From an uncultured SAR86 cluster bacterium (GTDB lineage Bacteria; Pseudomonadota; Gammaproteobacteria; Magnimaribacterales; AG-339-G14), in contig CACOBG010000005.1 in the NCBI GenBank assembly GCA_902625415.1, positions 1-43,001 on the forward strand: 43,001 nt of DNA. The letters run 5' to 3'. Shown piece by piece: positions 20,200 to 28,988 of the stretch. The notes under the pieces are model-generated. The model saw only the letters and a list, made by a program, of their open reading frames with translations. It ran no database searches and was not told where the DNA came from. Every line of letters begins with the position of its first letter. The stretch's first letter is position 1. The position numbers and the translations under genes are program-made.

Positions 20200-21612
20200 T
20201 TACTTATCCAAGCTTTTCCAATTCGAATTTTGCTCAAGCTGAAGACTAAGCTTAAGCAACATTCTATCTTCACCGATACGACTTGAAAGTTGAATGCCTA
20301 TAGGCAATCCCTTTGTGTCTGTACCACATGGTAAAGTTATAGCAGGCGCGCCAGATATGTTTTGATACTTTGTGAACGGAAGAAATTCATTTATTCTTTC
20401 CCAGTGTTCCTCCCCGCTTACCTCCGGACCGAAAAACCCAAGCTCAGGAACGGTGGTGCCAAGTGTTGGAGTTAAGAGGATATCGAAGTTCTGCATAAAA
20501 TTTTCATATTGAGATACAAAACGCCTAAGTCGCCAGAATGCTAAAGGAACTCTATGAATGTTTTTCCAATGACGTGCAATAAGATATTTAGGCCATTGTT
20601 CAAGTTGAGTATGATCAAATTTCGAGCTGAGTTCTTTACCAACCGAATACCTTATCAAGAAACCAAAGTGTGCCCACAGCAACCAAAAATCTTCGTCAAA
20701 TTTTCTGTAAAAGGGATTAGATATCATTTCAATTTTATGGCCAAGAGAATCACAAAGTTTGGCAACATCGTGAGTTGCTTGAACTAACTCAGCAAAACTA
20801 TCTTCGCCAAGACAGTTTTCTGTCAAAACTGCAATTTTTAATTTTTCGGGAAAAGATTCTGAAATGTTTCCTATTGCTGGATATTCTTTAGCGGGAATAT
20901 TTTTTTCAATTTCAGCATGAAAGGCCCACGTGTCTCTAACAGATCTCGTCACCACACCATCATGTAAGATATTTGCAGGCAAATAAGCCGGCACTTCTTT
21001 GTCCTTAATCCGACCCCTAGATGCTTTAAGCCCGACCAATCCACAACAGGATGCCGGTATTCTTATGGAACCTGCTCCATCATTTGCATGAGCTATTGGC
21101 ACTACTCCTGCAGCCACTAATGCCGAGCTTCCGCCAGAAGAGCCACCGGTGGAGAAAGCTGGATTCCATGGATTGCATGTAGCACCAAAACGCAAGCTTT
21201 CAGTTGTTCCTGTTAGACCAAACTCAGGAGTAGTAGTAGTTCCTATACAATTAAGCCCAGTGTTAATAATTTGTTTTGCAGCTTTAGAAAATTTTTCGGA
21301 GGGTTCACCAGGAAGACTTCTGCTTCCTAAATACAAAGGAAGTCCGGGCACCTCATCGGTATCTTTGATAAAAGTTGGGACGCCTTGGAAGCAGCCTGAA
21401 AAGGACTTTTCTGAATTTGCTCGAGCTTCATCAAAGTTCTCAACAGCAATTGCATTTAATTTTGGATTTACTAATTCGGCTCGCCTTATTGCATCTCGAG
21501 TAACCGTTTGGGAATCCAATTCACCTTTCTTTATTTTCTCAGCAATGACAATTGCATCATCGCTACTAAGCGAATCATCTTGAAAAGCACTTACCAAAAC
21601 TTCAGAATCCAT
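20200..21612 (-). CDS. Amidase (amidase signature family)
   Basis: The 470-residue protein carries the amidase signature serine hydrolase core. The catalytic triad candidates are K83 in GVPTFIKDTDEVPG, the cis-serine of GGSSGGSS (156-163) and nucleophile S182 in AGSIRIPASCCG. LGSRSLPG, GLVGLKASRGRI and the C-terminal GLPIGIQLSS also fit. It hydrolyses an amide or possibly an ester; substrate is not readable. It lacks GatCAB partners, so it is not a GatA call. The start is ATG 21612. The 94-bp gap to the divergent DUF4399 gene holds TATAAT at 21644-21649, without a clear -35. Confidence 0.9.
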   Translation of the reverse strand: MDSEVLVSAFQDDSLSSDDAIVIAEKIKKGELDSQTVTRDAIRRAELVNPKLNAIAVENFDEARANSEKSFSGCFQGVPTFIKDTDEVPGLPLYLGSRSLPGEPSEKFSKAAKQIINTGLNCIGTTTTPEFGLTGTTESLRFGATCNPWNPAFSTGGSSGGSSALVAAGVVPIAHANDGAGSIRIPASCCGLVGLKASRGRIKDKEVPAYLPANILHDGVVTRSVRDTWAFHAEIEKNIPAKEYPAIGNISESFPEKLKIAVLTENCLGEDSFAELVQATHDVAKLCDSLGHKIEMISNPFYRKFDEDFWLLWAHFGFLIRYSVGKELSSKFDHTQLEQWPKYLIARHWKNIHRVPLAFWRLRRFVSQYENFMQNFDILLTPTLGTTVPELGFFGPEVSGEEHWERINEFLPFTKYQNISGAPAITLPCGTDTKGLPIGIQLSSRIGEDRMLLKLSLQLEQNSNWKSLDK

Positions 21613-21706
21613 TTCTCTCTATACTAATTTAACTATACTTTAATATAATAGTGATTAGCTCTGTAAATTTAAACAAATCAAGAAATTTAAAGACCGAAAC
21701 TTAAAT

Positions 21707-22096
21707 ATGAAATCTATCTTCATAATACTTCTGACTATTTTGTCTCTAAATATATATTCAGAAAAAGTTTATTTTATAAACCTTCAAAATGGAGATAAAT
21801 TGGAATCTCCTTTTTTGGTGCAGTTCGGTCTTTCTGGTAAAGGAGTTGCTCCGGCTGGTGTGGAGGTAGCTAATACCGGACATCATCATTTGCTAATCAA
21901 TGTCGATGAATTAAATTTCAAAATGCCCATTCCTTCTTCAAAACAACATATACATTTCGGGATGGGGCAAACTGAAACTGTCCTCGATCTTCCAGCAGGG
22001 ACACACAAACTTCAGCTTGTTTTAGGAGACAAATACCACATTCCTCATAATCCTCCTTTGATATCTGAAGTAATCGAAGTAACCGTTATTGAGTAA
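21707..22096 (+). CDS. DUF4399 domain exported protein
   Basis: The 129-residue protein starts with a signal peptide (MKSIFIILLTILSLNIYS). The mature part has the DUF4399 pattern: VQFGLSGKGVAPAGVEVANTGHHHLLI, PIPSSKQHIHFGMGQTE, LPAGTHKLQLVLGDKYHIPHNPP. The clustered histidines suggest metal binding, which is inference; the family has no settled function. It lies 6 bases before the MAPEG gene. Confidence 0.85.
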   Translation: MKSIFIILLTILSLNIYSEKVYFINLQNGDKLESPFLVQFGLSGKGVAPAGVEVANTGHHHLLINVDELNFKMPIPSSKQHIHFGMGQTETVLDLPAGTHKLQLVLGDKYHIPHNPPLISEVIEVTVIE

Positions 22097-22102
22097 AGCA
22101 TC

Positions 22103-22501
22103 TTGGAAGTAACTCTTCTGTTCGCCATAATCCTATCTGCTTTCATGATAGTTCTTGCGGTAAGGGTTCTGGATTTAAGAGGTAGTCCAGTTACCAAGTC
22201 GTTTCATAAGCCCGACAGAAAAATCGATACACAAGATTTAGAAAGAGCCATTAGAGGGCATGGTAATTTGATCGAATACGCTCCTTTGTTTTTAATTTTA
22301 ATGTCGGCACTTGAATTAAGCGATGCATCAAAAACATTACTTTACGCATGTGGGATCATTTTTACTTTGGGCAGGCTCATGCATGGGATAGCATTTTCAT
22401 TTATGAAGAAAAATGGATACTTAAGAATTGGTGGAATGTCATTTACTTTTATTGGCTTTATCGGTTTGCTTATTCCAGCTCTAGAAATAATTATTTCGTA
22501 G
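22103..22501 (+). CDS. MAPEG family membrane protein
   Basis: The 132-residue protein has four predicted membrane helices and the MAPEG core RAIRGHGNLIEYAPLFLILM (about 48-67), then LGRLMHGIAF. MAPEG proteins include microsomal glutathione S-transferases; bacterial members often have glutathione-dependent or unknown activity. The start is TTG 22103 (preceded by AAGCATC), as no ATG precedes the first helix. It runs in series with DUF4399 and the SDR-like gene. Confidence 0.82.
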   Translation: MEVTLLFAIILSAFMIVLAVRVLDLRGSPVTKSFHKPDRKIDTQDLERAIRGHGNLIEYAPLFLILMSALELSDASKTLLYACGIIFTLGRLMHGIAFSFMKKNGYLRIGGMSFTFIGFIGLLIPALEIIIS

Positions 22502-22508
22502 TAAAAAA

Positions 22509-23156
22509 ATGAATTTATTTGCAGGCTCTACAGGATTTCTTGGGAATAACATTCTTAAAGAACTAGGTTTTAACAAAAGCCCAACTTTAGCTTTGGCCAG
22601 AAGAGAAATACCCAACCTACCAGATACGTCACAAGAGTTATTAATTAATTTTGAAAATCTCGACCAACTGAGCCTTTCGAATATCAATCATGTTTATCTT
22701 TCTTTAGGATATCCTTTGATTTATTACAATGTTATGGGCCTCATGAGCGCCAGCCTTAAAAAAGAATTTTTCTTGGTAGATTTCACTTATCAGCTAGAAA
22801 TAGCCAAAATTGCTAAAAAAGCAGGCGCCAAAAATATTTCTCTTATTTCGGCAGTAGCAGCCGACTCCAATTCTTGGAATTATTATCTTAAAACCAAGGG
22901 CATGCTTGAAGAAGAAATCATCAAACTTGGATTCGAAAGCACAAATATTTTTCAGCCAGGCCACCTCACAGGAAATAAGTTTAGGTTGGATATACTTTTT
23001 GCCGACGCTGTATCTATCGTTCTTGATCCTTTTTTGCTCGGTCCACTTAAAAAATTTAGGAGCATTTCCGCAAAAAAATTATCTTTAGCAGTGGTTAAAA
23101 TTTCTTTGAAGGCAAAAGCCGGAATTAATTATTTTGATTATAAAGACTTTATATAA
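22509..23156 (+). CDS. NAD(P)-binding SDR-like protein (HTATIP2-like)
   Basis: The 215-residue protein begins with a Rossmann glycine motif (LFAGSTGFLGNNILKEL) and continues with VDFTYQLEIAKIAKKAGAKNISLISAVAAD, NYYLKTKGMLEEEI and FQPGHLTG. This is the pattern of small atypical SDR proteins related to HTATIP2/TIP30 and semialdehyde-type NAD(P) binders. YYLKTK supplies the YxxxK pair. Substrate is unknown. Confidence 0.75.
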   Translation: MNLFAGSTGFLGNNILKELGFNKSPTLALARREIPNLPDTSQELLINFENLDQLSLSNINHVYLSLGYPLIYYNVMGLMSASLKKEFFLVDFTYQLEIAKIAKKAGAKNISLISAVAADSNSWNYYLKTKGMLEEEIIKLGFESTNIFQPGHLTGNKFRLDILFADAVSIVLDPFLLGPLKKFRSISAKKLSLAVVKISLKAKAGINYFDYKDFI

Positions 23157-23220
23157 AGATTTAGATTAAGTTATTGCACATATTTTTTCCAATTGATAAC
23201 CTCTTCTTAGGAGAGTAATT

Positions 23221-24852
23221 ATGGAAAAAACTTTTGATTATGTTGTTGTTGGAGCTGGCAGCTCCGGTTGTGTGATGGCCAATAGGCTTTCAGAGAACGG
23301 AAAAAATTCAGTTTTAATATTAGAAGCGGGAGGGAAAGATAGAAATTTCTTCATTCACATGCCATCAGGCTATTCTCAGATTGTTCCTACAAAAAGCAAT
23401 TTGAATTACGGATTTGAAACTGAACCTGAGCCCACAACAAATAATAGGAAATTGTACTGGCCTAGAGGAAGAGGCTGGGGAGGCTCTTCTTCGATTAATG
23501 CGATGATTTACATAAGAGGACATGCTCATGATTATGATTTGTGGAGGCAAATGGGAAATGATGGCTGGTCTTACGATGATGTTCTTCCATATTTTAAAAA
23601 AGCCGAGTCTTTCAATGGAGAAGGAGACAAAGACTTTCATGGTTATGATGGACCTTTACACGTAAAAAAATCTGAGAGAAAGGATGACGAATTACTTGAT
23701 GTTTTTGTTGAAGCAGGAGGACAGGCTGGCTTTCCTTTGACAAATGATTTCAACGGAAAAAATCAAGAAGGTTTTTCAAGGTATGAGCATACTATGCATG
23801 ATACTAAATGGGGTCCAAGACGATGGAGCTCTGCTAGAGCGTATTTGCATCCTGCTTTAAAAAGAAAAAATCTAAATACAGAAACTAACGTACAAGTTAA
23901 TAAAGTTTTGTTCCAAGGAAAAAAAGCTATAGGAGTTGAATATTCGCATAAAGGAGTGACACAAAGTGTCAAAGTAAATAAAGAAGTTATTCTTTCTGCT
24001 GGAGCCATAAATTCACCCCAGATCTTAATGAATAGCGGCATTGGCGATTCTCAAGAATTAGCTAAGCATGGCATTGGCATGGTTCATGAACTAAAAGGAG
24101 TTGGTAAAAACTTACAAGATCATTATGCTGTTATAAATTCTTTTAATTGCACCAAGCCTGTAACCCTGCATAGATCTGCAAGTTTTTTAAGAACACAATT
24201 GTCAGGCTTGCAATATTTACTCCTTGGGACTGGAGATGCAGCAAATCCTCCTTCCAGCGGTGGAGCATTTATCAAGTCAAGTCCTGAAAAAGATATTCCA
24301 GACACTCAAATTCATTACGCTTCCTATCAAACATCAGATCTGCATGGTCGAGATGGGATAGATTTAAACCATGGATTTAGTTCGGTTATATGTATTCTTA
24401 GACCACAGAGTAGGGGGCATATTGAGTTGAAGAGTGCTGATCCGAGTGAAGCACCTCTTATGTATCCAAATTATCTTTCAGAAGAGCAGGATGTTATAGA
24501 TACAAGAAATGCTTTTAGAGAATCCAGAAAAGTCTTTCTTCAGCCTGCCTTTGATGAATACCGAGGAGAAGAATCCAAACCCGGTCCGGATGTGAATATT
24601 GAAAACGACGATGAAGTAGACCAATGGATTCGTGACACTGGAGAAACTTTGTATCACCCTGTTGGCACTTGTAAGATGGGCGATGACGATATGGCTGTTG
24701 TCGATGATCACTTAAGAGTAAAAGGTGTTGATAACCTAAGAGTTGTCGACGCATCTATAATGCCTACCTTAATCGGAGGAAATACCAATGCTCCATCTAT
24801 TATGATTGCTGAAAAAGCTTCTGATTTAATCAATCGAGCTTCTGTTTCTTAA
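23221..24852 (+). CDS. GMC family FAD-dependent oxidoreductase (choline dehydrogenase-like)
   Basis: The 543-residue flavoprotein has the dinucleotide motif VVGAGSSGCVMANRL (10-24) and ILEAGG. The first GMC signature is PRGRGWGGSSSINAMIYIRG, the second GAINSPQILMNSGIG. The catalytic His-Asn pair is H479 in YHPVGTCKMG and N521 in GGNTNAPS. It oxidises an alcohol, but choline is only one possibility, as no betaine genes are nearby. A good Shine-Dalgarno (TTAGGAGAG) precedes ATG 23221. It heads a run of + strand genes (cupin, ABM monooxygenase) with 5- and 12-base gaps. Confidence 0.93.
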   Translation: MEKTFDYVVVGAGSSGCVMANRLSENGKNSVLILEAGGKDRNFFIHMPSGYSQIVPTKSNLNYGFETEPEPTTNNRKLYWPRGRGWGGSSSINAMIYIRGHAHDYDLWRQMGNDGWSYDDVLPYFKKAESFNGEGDKDFHGYDGPLHVKKSERKDDELLDVFVEAGGQAGFPLTNDFNGKNQEGFSRYEHTMHDTKWGPRRWSSARAYLHPALKRKNLNTETNVQVNKVLFQGKKAIGVEYSHKGVTQSVKVNKEVILSAGAINSPQILMNSGIGDSQELAKHGIGMVHELKGVGKNLQDHYAVINSFNCTKPVTLHRSASFLRTQLSGLQYLLLGTGDAANPPSSGGAFIKSSPEKDIPDTQIHYASYQTSDLHGRDGIDLNHGFSSVICILRPQSRGHIELKSADPSEAPLMYPNYLSEEQDVIDTRNAFRESRKVFLQPAFDEYRGEESKPGPDVNIENDDEVDQWIRDTGETLYHPVGTCKMGDDDMAVVDDHLRVKGVDNLRVVDASIMPTLIGGNTNAPSIMIAEKASDLINRASVS

Positions 24853-24857
24853 AAAAA

Positions 24858-25379
24858 ATGAGAAGAATAATCACCGGTCATAATGAAAAAGGCAAATCTG
24901 TAATTTCTATTGATGGCCCCCCAGCAAGATCAATTGGCGAGGATGCAGGTGGTTTATATGAAATTTGGAATACTGATGGTTCTGGGTTCGATACCAAATC
25001 AAAAACGGATAGAGCAGATATAGACATTATTCTTTCCCCTGCAAAAGGTGGAACAAAGTTTAGATATTTTCAGATAAACCCTATTCCAGATGGAATACCA
25101 CAAGAGACTATCGAGGCAGCTACTGCAGAGGCTTTTAAAAAAATGGGTGCTGCACACCACAGAGTGGATACTTCAAGAAATGCCGCGATGCATGAAACAA
25201 ATACTATTGATTACATCATTCTTTTGAAAGGCGACGTTAGTTTGATACTTGATGAAGAAGAGGTGCAACTTAAACCTCATGATGTTGTCGTGCAAAGAGG
25301 TACCAATCATGCCTGGGTAAATAATGGTACTGAGCCAGCTTTATTGATTGCTGTTTTAATAGATAGAAATCTAGTTTAA
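24858..25379 (+). CDS. Cupin domain protein
   Basis: The 173-residue protein ends in a cupin barrel: HETNTIDYIILLKGDVSLIL (about 112-131), then LKPHDVVVQRGTNHAWVNNG with the second histidine motif. The first motif has H112 and E113. The N-terminal half (GHNEKGKSVISIDGPP) resembles bacterial cupins near oxidoreductases. Function unknown; metal-dependent or sensing role are options. It starts 5 bases after the GMC gene, with AAAAAA and no strong Shine-Dalgarno. Confidence 0.82.
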   Translation: MRRIITGHNEKGKSVISIDGPPARSIGEDAGGLYEIWNTDGSGFDTKSKTDRADIDIILSPAKGGTKFRYFQINPIPDGIPQETIEAATAEAFKKMGAAHHRVDTSRNAAMHETNTIDYIILLKGDVSLILDEEEVQLKPHDVVVQRGTNHAWVNNGTEPALLIAVLIDRNLV

Positions 25380-25391
25380 TTTTTAAGAGTT

Positions 25392-25694
25392 ATGTTTTTA
25401 GCAATGAATAGATTCAAAATTGTCTCAGGAAAAGAAGAAGTTTTTGAGAAAATATGGAGAGAAAGAGACTCTCATCTTGAAGGCGTTGATGGTTTTATCG
25501 AATTTAATTTATTAAAAGGAAAATCATCTGAATCTTTTACCTTTTATGCCTCCCATTCGGTTTGGAAATCCAAAAAACATTTTGAAGATTGGACTAAATC
25601 AGAATCTTTTAAGTTGGCACACAAAAATGCAGGAAAACATAGAGATATTTATTTGGGCCCACCAGAACTAGAAATTTTAGAAAAAGTTCTTTGA
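25392..25694 (+). CDS. Antibiotic biosynthesis monooxygenase (ABM) domain protein
   Basis: The 100-residue ferredoxin-like protein has the ABM/HmoA pattern: MNRFKIVSGKEEVFEKIWRER, GFIEFNLLKG and FTFYASHSVWKSKKHFEDW. Family members include quinol monooxygenases and haem-degrading HmoA/IsdG proteins, so the activity is not fixed by sequence. The first Met (25392) is used, though M5 is possible. It follows the cupin gene by 12 bases. Confidence 0.8.
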   Translation: MFLAMNRFKIVSGKEEVFEKIWRERDSHLEGVDGFIEFNLLKGKSSESFTFYASHSVWKSKKHFEDWTKSESFKLAHKNAGKHRDIYLGPPELEILEKVL

Positions 25695-25731
25695 CTTCAG
25701 ACATACTAAAGAATTTTCGGGTTAAAAAAAT

Positions 25732-25760
25732 TTGTGACTTTAAATAATTTGCACTAAAGT
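25732..25760 (+). promoter_or_regulatory. Possible sigma70 promoter before the MerC-family gene
   Basis: TTGTGA (25732-25737) and TAAAGT (25755-25760) are 17 bases apart, 21 bases upstream of the MerC-family start, in an 86-bp gap. The -10 match is moderate. Confidence 0.35.
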
Positions 25761-25780
25761 AGTTTCACTTATTTTTTAGC

Positions 25781-26179
25781 ATGATATTTTCTCAAGAGAC
25801 ATTCGATAAGCTAGCGATTAGCTTGTCAGCAATTTGTACTTTGAACTGCTTGTTTTTGCCGTCCTTAATCGTGTTATCTTCAGGCTATATTTCCAGCCAA
25901 ATTGATAGCGAGGCTTTACATGGCTTTCTTTTATCATTTGCTCTCCCACTATCAATCTTTGCCTTATCTAGAGGATATAAAAACCATCAAAAGCCTTCAG
26001 TATTGATTTTAGGTTTTTCTGGATTAGTAACGATGATTTTAGCCTACTTTTTTGGCGAATCAGTTTCAGGAAAATCTGCCGAACAATTCTTTACAGTCGC
26101 TGGTTCTCTTTTAGTTGTTTATGCTCATTACATAAATTTCAGAACATGTAACGATCTCAATTGTGATTGTCATAACTAA
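25781..26179 (+). CDS. MerC domain membrane protein
   Basis: The 132-residue protein has about four membrane helices and the paired-cysteine motif ICTLNCLFLP (about 18-27) of MerC proteins, plus a C-terminal cysteine-rich tail CNDLNCDCHN. MerC imports mercuric ion in mer operons, but no merR, merA, merP or merT is here. Many marine MerC-like proteins lie outside mer loci, possibly linked to zinc or other metal handling (inference). Confidence 0.8.
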   Translation: MIFSQETFDKLAISLSAICTLNCLFLPSLIVLSSGYISSQIDSEALHGFLLSFALPLSIFALSRGYKNHQKPSVLILGFSGLVTMILAYFFGESVSGKSAEQFFTVAGSLLVVYAHYINFRTCNDLNCDCHN

Positions 26180-26218
26180 AAAAGTTTTTAATTCTTAACT
26201 TTATTTTTGAAAATCAAA

Positions 26219-26992
26219 ATGAAAGTCTTCTTTTCTCTACTTCTCTTTTTCGGATCGTTTCTCTCTTCTGATGATCTATTAAATGCTGTAAAAAACGAAC
26301 TTAGAGATCCTAATAACTTCTCAAGAGATAGCTATCGAAATCCTTACGAAACTTTGTCTTTTTTTGAAATCAAGCCATCAATGACTGTGGTCGAGCTTTC
26401 ACCAGGAGGAGGCTGGTATACAGAAATTTTGGCAGGCTATTTGACTAATTCTGGCACTCTTATTGCTGCACATTTTGATAAAAACTCGTCAAACAATTAT
26501 CTAAAAAAAAGTAGATTAAGCTTTGAAAAAAAAATCAATTCCAATCCGCTTTACAAAAATATCAAAGTCGTTAATTTAACGTCTGAACTCTCTAGACCAG
26601 AGTCAGTTGATGCCGTTTTAACATTTAGAAATCTTCATAATTGGTTGGGACCAATGATGGATAAAATCTTTTCTAATGCTTTCAACGCTTTAAAGCCTGG
26701 GGGCATTTTTGGCGTTGTTGAACATAGAGCGAATAAAGAAACTTCAATTAAAAATATGAAGAAAAGCGGATATGTTACAGAAGACTATGCAATTCAATTT
26801 GCAGAAAAACATGGATTTACTTTAATTTCTAAATCTGAAATTAATGCTAATCCTAAAGATACTAAAAACCATCCCAAAGGAGTTTGGACTCTGCCTCCCA
26901 CCTTAAGACTGAAAGAAAAAGACAAAGAAAAATATGTTGCAATTGGAGAGAGCGATAGGATGACTTTGTTATTTAAAAAACCTAAACGCTAA
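26219..26992 (+). CDS. Exported class I SAM-dependent methyltransferase-like protein
   Basis: Start ATG 26219 is preferred over the in-frame TTG 26207, giving 257 residues. A hydrophobic leader (MKVFFSLLLFFGSFLSS) looks like a signal peptide or anchor. The methyltransferase core shows MTVVELSPGGGWYTEILAGYL (motif I) and SVDAVLTFRNLHNWLG, then LKPGGIFGVVEHRA. If it is periplasmic, the source of S-adenosylmethionine is unclear, so it may use the fold for another purpose. A product cannot be named. Confidence 0.75.
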   Translation: MKVFFSLLLFFGSFLSSDDLLNAVKNELRDPNNFSRDSYRNPYETLSFFEIKPSMTVVELSPGGGWYTEILAGYLTNSGTLIAAHFDKNSSNNYLKKSRLSFEKKINSNPLYKNIKVVNLTSELSRPESVDAVLTFRNLHNWLGPMMDKIFSNAFNALKPGGIFGVVEHRANKETSIKNMKKSGYVTEDYAIQFAEKHGFTLISKSEINANPKDTKNHPKGVWTLPPTLRLKEKDKEKYVAIGESDRMTLLFKKPKR

Positions 26993-27049
26993 TTATTCTG
27001 TTCTTGCTTTTAATTTGGCAAATCAAAAAAAAATTATTAATATTTTAAG

Positions 27050-28249
27050 GTGTTAGAAAAAGAACAAAAAAGGCTTCTGAAAGGATTATTGTCCCATTTG
27101 GATTCAAAAACAAATGTTGATGCAGGAGGAATCATGAAAACTCCAGCAGATACCTATACTTCAAAAGAAAGATTTGACTTGGAATGGAATTCTTTCTTTA
27201 AGGATTATCCACAAATTATTGGCATGTCAGGTGATCTCGCAGAGCCAAACAGCTTTCTTACCATTGAAGATTTCGGTTCGCCAATTATTGCCACAAGAGA
27301 TGCTGATGGTGAATTTAAAGCTTTCGCTAATGTTTGTTCTCACAGAGGCGCTCAAATAGAAACTGAAAAAAATGGCATAAAGTCAAAGTTTTCATGCCCA
27401 TTCCATGGTTGGACATTTGATAACAATGGCTCATTAGTGGGATACCCTAAAAGTGATCACTTTGGCAAAATAGATAAAGATTGTTATGGCTTAACAGAAT
27501 TACCGAGTCTAGAAAAGTATGGGTTCTTGTGGGTTCATCCTAAGGCCAATGGCAAAATAAATTTAAAAAATTTGCTCGGCGACAAACTTGAAAAAGAACT
27601 TGCCGCTTGGGACTTTGATAAGTTGGTTCTTTCAAATGAGGAAGAATATAAAACAGAGATGAATTGGAAACTAGCAATCGACACTTTTGGTGAAACTTAT
27701 CATTTTTCTGTCTTACACAAAGATTCTCTTTTTCAATCTTTTCATGGAAATTGTCAATTGTTTGATAGTTTCAAAAGGAATGGCAGATTGATACTTTGCA
27801 AAAGAGACATAGACGAAATGAGAAAACTCCCCGAAAAAGATTGGCATATTACCGCTGGAACTTTACCCGTATACTACTTGTTTCCCAATATAATCTTCAT
27901 GCCAACGCCAGAGGGAGCTTTTCTTGTTAAGGAATATCCTTTGGAAAATTCGCCTCATAAAAGCATTTCAAAGATTTCATTTTATTTTTATCCGAAAGCC
28001 ATAGAAATGGCAGATAAGATGGGAGTTTCTCCAGAAACTGGCCAAAATCCCCTTGAAGAACTATATAGTGCTTTTGGTAGCGTCATCAGAGACGAAGATT
28101 ATGTTGTTGCTGCTTCATCTCATAAAGGATTGAGATCTGGCAACATTGATTTTCTAACTTTTGGAAGAAATGAACCGGCTCTGCATCATTACCATAATAC
28201 ATACAGGGAAGCTTTAGGTTTGCAAAAACTTCCAATAATCGAATCTTAA
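27050..28249 (+). CDS. Rieske (2Fe-2S) aromatic ring-hydroxylating oxygenase alpha subunit
   Basis: The 399-residue protein carries a Rieske centre, C96-x-H98 (CSHRG) and C116-x2-H119 (CPFHGW), and a non-haem iron site in FGETYHFSVLH (H218, H223). It would hydroxylate an aromatic or related substrate with electrons from a separate reductase, which is not encoded here. Start GTG 27050 is chosen because the N-terminal LLKGLLSHLDSKT region is typical of this subfamily. ATG 27134, preceded by AGGAGG, is an alternative but would cut this segment. A TTGGCA-N17-TAATAT promoter (27015-27043) would give an almost leaderless message. The GST gene follows after 1 base. Confidence 0.88.
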   Translation: MLEKEQKRLLKGLLSHLDSKTNVDAGGIMKTPADTYTSKERFDLEWNSFFKDYPQIIGMSGDLAEPNSFLTIEDFGSPIIATRDADGEFKAFANVCSHRGAQIETEKNGIKSKFSCPFHGWTFDNNGSLVGYPKSDHFGKIDKDCYGLTELPSLEKYGFLWVHPKANGKINLKNLLGDKLEKELAAWDFDKLVLSNEEEYKTEMNWKLAIDTFGETYHFSVLHKDSLFQSFHGNCQLFDSFKRNGRLILCKRDIDEMRKLPEKDWHITAGTLPVYYLFPNIIFMPTPEGAFLVKEYPLENSPHKSISKISFYFYPKAIEMADKMGVSPETGQNPLEELYSAFGSVIRDEDYVVAASSHKGLRSGNIDFLTFGRNEPALHHYHNTYREALGLQKLPIIES

Positions 28250-28250
28250 G

Positions 28251-28985
28251 ATGATAGATTTGTATTATGCGCCAACCCCAAATGGCTGGAAAATATCCAT
28301 TATGCTCGAAGAGTGTGAGATGGATTATCAGGTCATACCAGTGAATCTTGGCAAAGGCGATCAATTTACCCCAGAATTTTTAAAAATTAGTCCAAACAAC
28401 AGAATGCCTGTGATCGTAGATCACGAAAATATTATTGATGGAGGGCCAATAAGCATTTTTGAGTCTGGAGCAATATTGATGTATTTGGGAGAAAAGGCTG
28501 GAAAATTTTTCCCCCAAAAATATCCAGAGAGAGAAAAGGTTTTAGAGTGGTTATTTTGGCAAGTGGGCGGGTTAGGACCCATGGCTGGCCAAGTAAGTCA
28601 TTTCGTTAACTACGCACCAAATTTTCCAGGCGATCATTCTTATTCAGAAGAGCGATATAAAAATGAATACGATAGATTGCTTGGTGTAATGGATAGAATT
28701 CTTAATGAGCGAGAATACTTAGCGGGAGATTATTCCATTGCAGACATGGCATCTTTTCCTTGGGTAACTGCCTACAAGAGGTATGAAGTAAATTTAGATC
28801 TATTTGAGAATGTTCGAAGATGGTTTGATGCAATAAAATCTAGACCCGCAGTTCGAAAAGGAATTGATGTAGGTAAGGAAGCAAGAAATTTTGGTGAAGG
28901 CATTTCTAAAGAAAGTTTAAAAACCATGTTTAAACAAGATGCCAAAAGCATCGCAGAAATGGCCAAGAAAAAAGAAAAAGAATAA
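28251..28985 (+). CDS. Glutathione S-transferase family protein (YfcG-like)
   Basis: The 244-residue protein has an N-terminal thioredoxin-like domain (IDLYYAPTPNGWKISIMLEE, NNRMPVIVD with the cis-proline, ESGAILMYL) and a helical C-terminal domain with AGDYSIADMASFPWV. It resembles Nu-class GSTs such as YfcG, which have disulfide reductase activity. It is transcribed with the Rieske oxygenase (1-base gap), consistent with glutathione-dependent processing of a product. A charged tail ends in AKKKEKE. The stop is 3 bases from the convergent isomerase stop. Confidence 0.9.
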   Translation: MIDLYYAPTPNGWKISIMLEECEMDYQVIPVNLGKGDQFTPEFLKISPNNRMPVIVDHENIIDGGPISIFESGAILMYLGEKAGKFFPQKYPEREKVLEWLFWQVGGLGPMAGQVSHFVNYAPNFPGDHSYSEERYKNEYDRLLGVMDRILNEREYLAGDYSIADMASFPWVTAYKRYEVNLDLFENVRRWFDAIKSRPAVRKGIDVGKEARNFGEGISKESLKTMFKQDAKSIAEMAKKKEKE

Positions 28986-28988
28986 ATC

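Noticed and set aside
25781-26179. A mercury resistance (mer) operon
   Set aside because: Only a MerC-domain protein is present; no merR, merT, merP or merA frame is near.
27205-27213. Perfect DnaA box TTATCCACA
   Set aside because: A single copy inside the Rieske coding sequence, without clustering or an AT-rich flank; chance match.
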